A DNA stretch of 64,000 nucleotides, from NCBI GenBank assembly GCA_022844135.1, contig JALHMG010000021.1:1-64000 (forward strand), given 5' to 3'. Positions 55,773 through 62,603 of this stretch are shown piece by piece (the first letter of the stretch is position 1; each line of letters opens with the position of its first letter). Source of the stretch: Lysobacterales bacterium (GTDB lineage Bacteria; Pseudomonadota; Gammaproteobacteria; Xanthomonadales; SZUA-5). The notes beneath the pieces are model-generated. The model did not search any database, was not told where the DNA came from, and saw only the letters and a program-made list of their open reading frames with translations. The position numbers and the translations under genes were made by a program.

Positions 55773-57161
55773 ATGGTGGCCAATTCGGATGCATTGAACG
55801 AGCAGCGCTCGATTGGGCAGTCCGCTGGTACCGCTGCGCCCGGAATCGATCGTGACACAACCGATCAGCGAATCGAGTTGAACGATGTGCCCTGCTTGAT
55901 GCAGAGCGTGCTTTGTGATTCGACGCGAATGCCGCCGTTCGTTGGCCCGTGGTTTGAGGCACTGACGTCGCGACTGCGCTCCAGCTTTCCTCAGCTCGCC
56001 GACGCGCATGCGCAGGCGGTTGTTGGTTGCTTCGTCAGCGCAGATCGAGGCCAAGTCGGCAAGTTGTTCCTGGCCATTCGCAAGGCAAGCGAACAAGTTA
56101 GACCAGCGGACGAATCGGCGCGTACCTGGGCACACCAACTGACGCTGCTCGCCGCAACGCGTTGCATCAAGCCCGATTGCTGGAACGCGTTCCAGCGCGC
56201 TTCGACCGCAACCGCGCGCAATGCATTGGTCGGCAAAGCGGCCACATCAAGCAAACTGATCGCTTGTATCGGCGTTGCCGGCTTGCTCGGTCAGGTAATC
56301 GAAATCGATGGCAATGGCATCGTCGCCTTGGATCATGTCGCGCCCGTTGTCGAGCTTCGGCAACGCTTGCTCGGGCAAATCTACGACCAGATTTGCACGG
56401 CGCCCAATCAACGTCGCGGCGATGCGAACGCACCGTTAACGTCGATTGAGGAGGGTCGCGTCCGAACGCACTTTCGAGACCTGCGCGACGACGGCAAGTT
56501 TGGCGCCATCGTTTTGCGTGTAGCCGAGTTGGATGCCATCGTGAGTCTGGACGTCGCTGCAGCGATCAATGCAACGGTCATCGAAGGCTCGCCGACGCAC
56601 GCTGATTTTGTGCACGCTGATACGGGCTTTACCGTTGGCGAGCTGGAGGCGGAGTTGGAACGGCTCCTTGGCATGGTGCCGGCTCAAGACGCAGGCGCGC
56701 ACGTGGCGATCTCGCAACCGAAACGCGGGTGTCCCGATCACGAGTTCCACGTCTTCATCAGTTATGCGTCGGAAGACCGAACCTTCGTATCAGAGCTGCA
56801 GACGGCGCTCGAAGCTCGTGAGCTGCGCGTCTGGCGCGATCGTGGGCAGCTCACGCTCGGGGACAACCTCGTGGCAAAAGTAAATGAAGGATTGAGCCGA
56901 TCGCGGTTCGCAGTGGTCGTGCTGAGTCGGTCATTCTTAGCCAAGAGTTGGCCCATGGCCGAATTGAACGCTCGCTTTTCGCAAGAAATGAACGAGCAAC
57001 GCAAAAGTCTATTGCCGGTATTGCTGGACATCGACCATGCGTCCGTGTCGAAAAAGTTGCCGCTGTTATCGCCCAAGTTGACGATCGGCGCCGATGCAGG
57101 CACCGAACGCGTCGCAGCCGAAATCCAAGACGCCATTGATGCCGCTCGCCGAGAATTCTGA
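55773..57161 (+). CDS. TIR-domain effector-like protein
   Basis: A 462-residue protein. The C-terminal TIR domain (about 324-461) starts EFHVFISYASEDRTFV, with VWRDRGQLTLGDNL, LSRSRFAVVVLSRSFLAKSWPMAEL, where Glu397 matches the catalytic glutamate of NADase TIR domains. The first 320 residues (two or three mixed alpha/beta segments, one containing VIEIDGNGIVALDHVAPVVELRQRLL) match nothing I recognise; an effector-associated or sensor domain is possible. The stop overlaps the MoxR start (TGATG). In the operon context it is the likely toxic effector, degrading NAD(P) when activated; activity is inferred. Confidence 0.85.
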   Translation: MVANSDALNEQRSIGQSAGTAAPGIDRDTTDQRIELNDVPCLMQSVLCDSTRMPPFVGPWFEALTSRLRSSFPQLADAHAQAVVGCFVSADRGQVGKLFLAIRKASEQVRPADESARTWAHQLTLLAATRCIKPDCWNAFQRASTATARNALVGKAATSSKLIACIGVAGLLGQVIEIDGNGIVALDHVAPVVELRQRLLGQIYDQICTAPNQRRGDANAPLTSIEEGRVRTHFRDLRDDGKFGAIVLRVAELDAIVSLDVAAAINATVIEGSPTHADFVHADTGFTVGELEAELERLLGMVPAQDAGAHVAISQPKRGCPDHEFHVFISYASEDRTFVSELQTALEARELRVWRDRGQLTLGDNLVAKVNEGLSRSRFAVVVLSRSFLAKSWPMAELNARFSQEMNEQRKSLLPVLLDIDHASVSKKLPLLSPKLTIGADAGTERVAAEIQDAIDAARREF

Positions 57162-58183
57162 TGCCATTGCCTACGCTGCCAGAACCGTTCCAGTACTTCG
57201 TCGACAACAGCCAGGCACCCACGCGGCTGGAGCAAGACGCGCGGTTTCCCCTTGCCTGGCACCACTGGAGCGCAACGGAGCGTTCTGCGGTGCTGCAAGC
57301 CTGGGCCAGCGGTCGTCCGCTGCTGGTGCGTGGCGAGGCGGGGTGCGGCAAAAGTCAGATCGCGCGCGCGGTCGCTGCCGTGTTGGATGTGGGCTTGATC
57401 TCTGAGGTTATTCACCCACGGTTTGAGGCTTCCGACTTGCTGTATCGTGACGATCCGGTGGCGCGCCTTGCGCAAGCGCAAGTGATTTCCGCAGTGAAGT
57501 TGCCGAGCGACAAGCTTGATGAAGTGAAGCATTGGGTCAGCGAACAACTGGAGCCTGGCCAGTTTGTCAAACCGGGTCCCATCTGGCGTGCTGCCAAGAC
57601 CAAGCCCAGCAGCGACAGGCCACAGTTATGGCCACGCGCCGTGGTGTTGATTGATGAAATCGACAAAGCCGATTCCGATGTGCCCAATGCGCTGCTCGAT
57701 GTGCTCGGCAATCGCAGTTTCGAAGTGCCGGGATACAAGGAGCCGGTCAATCTGGGCCGCGAGCATGCGCCGCTGATCGTGGTCACCACCAACGAGGATC
57801 GCGAGCTGCCGCCAGCATTTCTGCGGCGCTGCGCGGTCCTGAATATGCGCCCTGACGATAAGGACGAAAACAAGTTCACAGCGTGGTTGCGTGATCGCGC
57901 CAACGTGCACGCAGACTTCGCACCGTGGAAAGGGCTGAGCAACGGGCCGCTCGATCGCGCGGCGAAACAAGTGTGGGACGATCGGGAGAAGGCAAAGGAC
58001 GCCGGATTGGCGACGGTGGGACTGGCCGAATACCTGGACTTGCTCTACGGCGTCAGGCGCCTTGCCGGCGACGACATCGTTAAAGCCAACACTTTGCTCG
58101 ACGAGCTGTCGCGGTTTGCATTGGTCAAACACCGCGAACAGGACCAGCAGCGTGAGCCGGTCAAGCATGACGACGCTGGCTGA
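57161..58183 (+). CDS. MoxR-type AAA+ ATPase
   Basis: A 340-residue ATPase of the MoxR/CbbQ type: Walker A GEAGCGKS (58-65), then HPRFEASDLLYRDDPVARL, Walker B VVLIDEIDKAD (161-171), FEVPGYKE, VVTTNEDRELPPAFLRRCAVL (sensor and arginine finger region). MoxR ATPases act as chaperones that remodel partner complexes holding vWA domains. It overlaps the TIR stop by one base and its own end overlaps the vWA-FGS start by 17 bases, so the three are translated together. In ternary MoxR/vWA conflict systems this is the NTP-dependent switch. Confidence 0.92.
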   Translation: MPLPTLPEPFQYFVDNSQAPTRLEQDARFPLAWHHWSATERSAVLQAWASGRPLLVRGEAGCGKSQIARAVAAVLDVGLISEVIHPRFEASDLLYRDDPVARLAQAQVISAVKLPSDKLDEVKHWVSEQLEPGQFVKPGPIWRAAKTKPSSDRPQLWPRAVVLIDEIDKADSDVPNALLDVLGNRSFEVPGYKEPVNLGREHAPLIVVTTNEDRELPPAFLRRCAVLNMRPDDKDENKFTAWLRDRANVHADFAPWKGLSNGPLDRAAKQVWDDREKAKDAGLATVGLAEYLDLLYGVRRLAGDDIVKANTLLDELSRFALVKHREQDQQREPVKHDDAG

Positions 58184-60950
58184 CGCAAACGTCGAGGCAG
58201 CGCCCGCGCGCGGCAACGTGAGCCGCGTCGACCTGTTGCACGCGCTCGCGTTGGCAAAGATCGATTGGTTCGAGCTGCCGTCGGCTGGCGGCGCCGGTTT
58301 TCAGTGGCGTCCCGAGGTTCAAGAGCGTCGCTTTAGCGCAGGCGATTCGGTTGTCGATGTCTCGCCACAGCGCTTCATCGCCGAGACGACAGAACGGCCG
58401 CCACTGCAGATGCCGGACTGTTGGTCGGTGACCCAGATCGAAAACATCGATGCGGACGCCGAGCCGGCCGAGACGCTCACGCCGACGGCACCGGTGACGC
58501 CGTTGCCGCTGGCCACCCCACAACAGAGTCGCGAGGCGGCGCGGCAATTCATGACCAGCGGCGCGCGCGCTGCGTGGCCGCAATTGCGCGGCTCGCTGCA
58601 GCGCGCGTTGTGCCCGGCGCGAGTGGCCCGTCGCCGACCGGTCGACTGGTCGCGAGTATCCAGGCGCAGCGCAGAGTTGCGCCCCTTGTTGCCGTTGCCG
58701 CGCCGCCAGATGCGGCGCTGGCCGGCCAATCTGGTGCTCGCGCTGGATCGCAACAGCCCGTCGCTCGCGCCCTTTGTCGACGATATGGACTGGCTGGCGG
58801 ATAAGTTATGCCGTCTGGTTGGCCATCGGGCGGTCGATGTACGCGTCTTGGGCAACGATCCGGCAGCGAGTTACGCCAAGTGGAGCCCGGATCAGATCCA
58901 ACCTGCTGCGGGCCGCTGGCAGGCGCTGCACGGCGATGCGTTGGTGCTGATCAGCGATGTCGGACATGGCGCTAAACCGCGACAGCAACTGTTCGATGCG
59001 TGGTTGCGGCAACTGGCGCATGGCGGAACTGAGATCACCGTCCTGGGCCTGGGTCCGATAACGCGCGCGAGTGTGCCCGCTGCTGCGCAACTGCAATCCT
59101 GGTTTGCTGGGCAAAAACCCACGGCTGAACAACGCGAGGTAGAGCAGTTGTTGAGCCTGGTCGCCGCCGTGGGTTTCGCCAGCGATGGACTGCTGCGAGC
59201 GCTGGCGCAAGTCGTGCGACCCGGCGCGCCGCCGCTCGATTTGATCTGGGCCGCGTGGAATCACCCCGATGTTGTGGCTGGCCATCGACTGCTTTGGCTG
59301 GAGCCGTCCAAGTCTGCGCATTACGAGCGCGTCCTCTCGTGGTTGGATCTCGATCAACTGGTCGCGGCAGCCGAACGGATTCGGCAGTTGAATGCACAAG
59401 TCGATCAGAACACCCGCCACCTGAGCGCACTGCGTTTTGGGCAGTTGGCGCCACAAACACTGCAAGATCCGCACTGCGCGGCAGCCCACGCGGCAGCGGA
59501 GCGATACCTTACGCACGAGTTGCCGGTGCAACGGCAATCAAGCGAATCCGATCAGGCCACGTGGGAGCAGAAGATCAAGCGATTGATATCGCTTGCGCAT
59601 CCACTTGTGCATCAGCGATATCGCCGATCGTTTGCGCGGCTGGCGCAGTTGAGCGAAGCCTGGCGCGGCGAAAGCAACGGCGATGCGGCCGAATGGAAGC
59701 TGATTCGCGCGGGCGATTCGTTGCGGTTGTTGCGCAACGATCAGCCGTGGTCGGGTGCAGTCCTGGCGGATGACATCAGGGCCGCGTCAAACTCGGTGGT
59801 GCGTATCCGACAGGGCGATGCGCTGCGTTGGCGCGGACTCGACGCAGCGGATGTCGAACTTTTCGATTTGTCTTCACCGTCAACTGACCTCGTATTGGAA
59901 TTGGACTCGGTCCGCATCTGGCTATCGCGCACTCAAAGACCAAGCTGGGCGAATGGCTGGCGATATGACCGATCCGGAATTTGCGTTAAGTTTTTCTCTC
60001 CTTGGGGTAGCGAGGTCTCTTTGTCCTGGCCGAACCGGGAACGGAATGTAAGTTCGAGTTTCGGTTTCGACGAGTATGGCCTATACCTGGATCTTCGCAT
60101 TGAAAAGGCAACCCAACGCCTGCGTTGGATCGAGCCTGGCGAATTTCTAATGGGTTCGCCCGACGATGAGATTGACCGGTTGCCCGGGGAAGGTCCGCAG
60201 CATCGCGTACAGATAAGTGAAGGGTTTTGGCTGGCCGATAGCGCGTGTACACAGGCCTTCTGGCGTGCCGTGGTGGGTGGTCGAAATCCTGGGCACTTCT
60301 CCGACGATATGCGGAAGCCCGTCGAACAAGTCAGTTGGGTCGATGTGCAGTTTTTTTTAAAGCGCTTGCAGCAACGCCTGCCGTCGGGCAGCGAGCCGGT
60401 GCTGCCCACCGAGGCGCAGTGGGAGTTCGCCTGCCGGGCCGGCACCCAAACGACGTTTAATCTAGGTATGAACATCACTACCGATCAGGTGAATTACGAC
60501 GGCAGCTACCCCTATGCGAACGCCGCCATGGGCGAGTGCCGTGGGCGCACAGTACCGGTAAAAAGCTTGCCACCTAATCGCTGGGGACTGTACGAGATGC
60601 ATGGCAATGTCTGGGAGTGGTGCGCGTGTGACTTGCGCGCTTACGCAGAAAGCGGGTCAAGCGACGTTTCTGTTGACCCAATTGGATCGAAGGAGTTGAA
60701 GGCAAGTGACCTACGCGCCGTCCGCGGCGGCTCGTGGCGCTTCGGCGCACGCGCCGCGCGCTCCGCTTTCCGCAAGGCATACCAGCGCGACGTGCGCTAC
60801 TCGACTCTGGGCTTTCGCTTTGCCCTTAAGTCGATGAGCCAGGGGCGCCCGGAGGGCGCAGTCAGCGGGCCAGAGCCGGCATCGAAGCGGCGGGACGCCG
60901 CTTCGACGCGTAAGCGAGGTCTTTTTGATTGGGCGCGCAAGAAACCATGA
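58167..60950 (+). CDS. vWA-like and FGS domain fusion protein
   Basis: A 927-residue protein. Residues 1-185: an acidic and basic low-complexity N-terminus with SRVDLLHALALAKIDWFELP. About 188-310: a vWA-like Rossmann domain (LVLALDRNSP, ALVLISDVG, TEITVLGLGPIT) whose metal-site DxSxS reads DRNSP, so probably degenerate. About 320-640: helical linker. About 640-895: a formylglycine-synthase-like domain (LRWIEPGEFLMGSP, WEFACRAGTQ, GLYEMHGNVWEWCAC, RAVRGGSW to LGFRFALKS) that lacks the paired active-site cysteines. The vWA partner of the MoxR ATPase is the likely role; the FGS domain probably binds a ligand. Its tail has SRPs and basic residues and encodes hairpins. Confidence 0.86.
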   Translation: MTTLADANVEAAPARGNVSRVDLLHALALAKIDWFELPSAGGAGFQWRPEVQERRFSAGDSVVDVSPQRFIAETTERPPLQMPDCWSVTQIENIDADAEPAETLTPTAPVTPLPLATPQQSREAARQFMTSGARAAWPQLRGSLQRALCPARVARRRPVDWSRVSRRSAELRPLLPLPRRQMRRWPANLVLALDRNSPSLAPFVDDMDWLADKLCRLVGHRAVDVRVLGNDPAASYAKWSPDQIQPAAGRWQALHGDALVLISDVGHGAKPRQQLFDAWLRQLAHGGTEITVLGLGPITRASVPAAAQLQSWFAGQKPTAEQREVEQLLSLVAAVGFASDGLLRALAQVVRPGAPPLDLIWAAWNHPDVVAGHRLLWLEPSKSAHYERVLSWLDLDQLVAAAERIRQLNAQVDQNTRHLSALRFGQLAPQTLQDPHCAAAHAAAERYLTHELPVQRQSSESDQATWEQKIKRLISLAHPLVHQRYRRSFARLAQLSEAWRGESNGDAAEWKLIRAGDSLRLLRNDQPWSGAVLADDIRAASNSVVRIRQGDALRWRGLDAADVELFDLSSPSTDLVLELDSVRIWLSRTQRPSWANGWRYDRSGICVKFFSPWGSEVSLSWPNRERNVSSSFGFDEYGLYLDLRIEKATQRLRWIEPGEFLMGSPDDEIDRLPGEGPQHRVQISEGFWLADSACTQAFWRAVVGGRNPGHFSDDMRKPVEQVSWVDVQFFLKRLQQRLPSGSEPVLPTEAQWEFACRAGTQTTFNLGMNITTDQVNYDGSYPYANAAMGECRGRTVPVKSLPPNRWGLYEMHGNVWEWCACDLRAYAESGSSDVSVDPIGSKELKASDLRAVRGGSWRFGARAARSAFRKAYQRDVRYSTLGFRFALKSMSQGRPEGAVSGPEPASKRRDAASTRKRGLFDWARKKP
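60845..60906 (+). repeat. Hairpins in the 3' end of the vWA-FGS gene
   Basis: GCGCCC-GGA-GGGCGC (60845-60859) and the 10-base TCGAAGCGGC/GCCGCTTCGA pair (60882-60906, loop GGGAC). They follow directly the FGS core and encode the odd Arg/Pro-rich tail of the protein. Confidence 0.6.
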
Positions 60951-61033
60951 GCCAGCACTTCTCCCCGATCATGCCAGGAAGCGCAGCAGCGCAACGAACG
61001 CTCGCCGGATTGCACATTTTTGCGCGCTTATGA
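60947..61033 (+). CDS. Possible 28-residue bridging ORF
   Basis: Starts MSQHFSPIMPGSAAA and ends LHIFARL. Its ATG overlaps the vWA-FGS stop as ATGA (60947-60950), and its TGA overlaps the next FGS start as ATGA (61030-61033). Nothing marks a product; it may only carry ribosomes from one gene to the next, since the downstream FGS gene has no ribosome site. It could be chance. Confidence 0.4.
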   Translation: MSQHFSPIMPGSAAAQRTLAGLHIFARL

Positions 61034-61842
61034 ATCCGCGCTTCCCACGGCTGTTTCCACCCATCTGGGCCGTCGCCTGGGGCGATGATCGTTTTGGACT
61101 TTGGGCGGAGCTGGAAATCGATGGGGTGGCCCAGCGTCTGCGCTGGATCGAGCCCGGTGAATTCCTGATGGGCTCGCCGGAAACGGAGTTCATGCGTTTC
61201 GAAGACGAGAGCCCAGAGCATGCGGTTCGTATCACCTCTGGTTTTTGGTTGGCCGACACAACTTGCACACAAGCGCTGTGGATGGCAGTGGTGGGCGGGA
61301 CGAATCCGAGCCTTTTCTCCCAGGATCGAAAGAACCCGGTTGAACGAGTAAGTTGGGATGACGCGCAAGGATTTCTTCGTCGACTTGGCGACCGTCTAAT
61401 CGGTGCGGAGACGGCGTTACCGACTGAAGCTCAATGGGAGTACGCGTGCCGCGCCAGTACCAATACCGCTTTTGCCTTTGGCAATACGGTAACGAGCGAT
61501 CAGGTGAACTTTGGGGACTTCCGCCACAGCGAGCCCGAGAATGGCGCCTACCGTCAGCGGACTTTGCCCGTGAGGACTTTTGCCCCCAATCGCTGGGGAT
61601 TGTTTGAGATGCACGGAAACGTGTGGGAGTGGTGTGCTGACGGTGATCGCAAATACGAATCCTCCAGAGGCGTCATAACGGACCCAATTGGTCTGACTGA
61701 GTTGGGCCCGGGCGCACATCGCGCCGTTCGCGGCGGCTCATGGGTTTTCGATGTCGACCACGCGCGTTCAGCAAATCGCTTTTTTCGTCCCCGTGACTTC
61801 CGGCTTGAAGACCTGGGCTTTCGCTTCGCCTTGAGGTCCTGA
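61030..61842 (+). CDS. Stand-alone FGS (SUMF1-like) domain protein
   Basis: A 270-residue protein almost entirely made of the same domain as the C-terminus of the preceding gene: WAVAWGDDRFGLWAELEIDG, LRWIEPGEFLMGSPETE, WEYACRASTNTAF, GLFEMHGNVWEWCAD, RAVRGGSWVFDVDHARSANR and LGFRFALRS. The cysteines required for formylglycine formation are missing, so a binding role in a C-type-lectin-like fold is more likely. ATG 61030 follows the stop of a 28-codon ORF as ATGA. The core is roughly 55-60 percent identical by eye to the fused copy. Together with the vWA-FGS protein it might sense or bind a ligand for the TIR/MoxR system. Confidence 0.85.
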   Translation: MNPRFPRLFPPIWAVAWGDDRFGLWAELEIDGVAQRLRWIEPGEFLMGSPETEFMRFEDESPEHAVRITSGFWLADTTCTQALWMAVVGGTNPSLFSQDRKNPVERVSWDDAQGFLRRLGDRLIGAETALPTEAQWEYACRASTNTAFAFGNTVTSDQVNFGDFRHSEPENGAYRQRTLPVRTFAPNRWGLFEMHGNVWEWCADGDRKYESSRGVITDPIGLTELGPGAHRAVRGGSWVFDVDHARSANRFFRPRDFRLEDLGFRFALRS

Positions 61843-61848
61843 GCCCAG

Positions 61849-61906
61849 CGGCCCGGAGGGCCGTGCAGTTCAAGGCCGCCGGAGGCGGCTGCCGCCCGGA
61901 GGGCGG
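61849..61906 (+). terminator. Three hairpins with GGA loops after the FGS operon
   Basis: CGGCCC-GGA-GGGCCG (61849-61863), GCCGCC-GGA-GGCGGC (61875-61889) and CCGCCC-GGA-GGGCGG (61892-61906), followed by TGCTTTTGC. The same GGA-loop design as at 60845. They probably end the operon, or reduce read-through into the opposite-strand hicBA. Confidence 0.6.
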
Positions 61907-61940
61907 TGCTTTTGCTGTTGACGCGCCGAGCGCGGGCGGA

Positions 61941-62165
61941 TCAATCCCTGCCCAACAATTGATCGACGGTCACGCCGACGTCTTGCGCGATCTTGCGCAA
62001 GAGCACGGGTGAAATGTCTTGGCCGACATGAAACGGTACCGTGGTTGCCCGACCATCGACGTGCCGAAACTGTTTGTGCGAGCCTTTCTGACGGGCTTCC
62101 GTGAAGCCAAGTCGTTCAAGGCAGCGCACCACTTCTTGTGGTTTGAGTACCGGCAGGTGTCCCAT
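61941..62165 (-). CDS. hicA: HicA mRNA interferase toxin
   Basis: A 74-residue HicA: dsRNA-binding-fold sequence KPQEVVRCLERLGFTEARQKGSHKQFRH, with the catalytic His30 in GSHKQF, then VPFHVGQDISPVLLRKIAQDVG. It cleaves mRNA when free. The start ATG 62165 is four bases past the HicB stop, so the antitoxin is made first, the reverse of the usual hicAB order but common in the hicBA variant. It lies 98 bases from the FGS operon on the opposite strand. Confidence 0.93.
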   Translation of the reverse strand: MGHLPVLKPQEVVRCLERLGFTEARQKGSHKQFRHVDGRATTVPFHVGQDISPVLLRKIAQDVGVTVDQLLGRD

Positions 62166-62169
62166 CGGC

Positions 62170-62379
62170 TCAGGCTACGGCCACTTGCTGTGTACCCACG
62201 AATTGGGCGTCCAACAATGGTTCGCCGTCCTCCAACAAAAGCGACACGACCTCTTGCAGGTTGCGGTTGAGTTCGTCCAAGGTCTTGCCTTGCGAGTGTG
62301 CGCCTGGGAAGCCGGGCACGTAGCCGACATACAAACCCGTGTCTGAGCACTTCTCGATCACCGCTGTATACGTCTGCAT
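62170..62379 (-). CDS. hicB: HicB antitoxin (short form)
   Basis: A 69-residue HicB: the partial RNase-H-like fold MQTYTAVIEKCSDTGLYVGYVPGFPGAHSQGKTLDELNRNLQEVVSLLLEDG. It binds and blocks HicA. It has no C-terminal DNA-binding helix-turn-helix or ribbon, so autorepression would need another factor. GGAGGG lies 7-12 bases before ATG 62379; the long open frame continuing upstream is not part of it. Confidence 0.92.
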   Translation of the reverse strand: MQTYTAVIEKCSDTGLYVGYVPGFPGAHSQGKTLDELNRNLQEVVSLLLEDGEPLLDAQFVGTQQVAVA

Positions 62380-62603
62380 CAAAAGCCCTCCGCATAATTC
62401 GCTGCGCATTCCACTCGCGTCTGCAATGCGATTCTCTTGCAGCTCGACATTAGTGTACTGCATGGCCCACTTCTGGCTCAGCCTCTCCAAATCGCAGCGA
62501 CTGAGTATCGGAGCGGCCACACGGACAGATTCGCCCCGCTGGTATCTGCCCCGCCAATCTCGTACATTGCTCGCCGATGTCAGCGACGCAGGGAGGGCGG
62601 TCG

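Noticed and set aside
58167-61842. Active formylglycine-generating enzymes
   Set aside because: The two cysteines needed for copper binding are absent from both domains and no sulfatase is nearby.
58167-61842. A complete diversity-generating retroelement
   Set aside because: No reverse transcriptase, template repeat or accessory gene is in the window; the FGS paralogues differ at all base types, not only adenines.
55773-62379. Prophage or integrative element carrying the TIR operon
   Set aside because: No integrase, attachment repeats, tRNA or structural genes were found.
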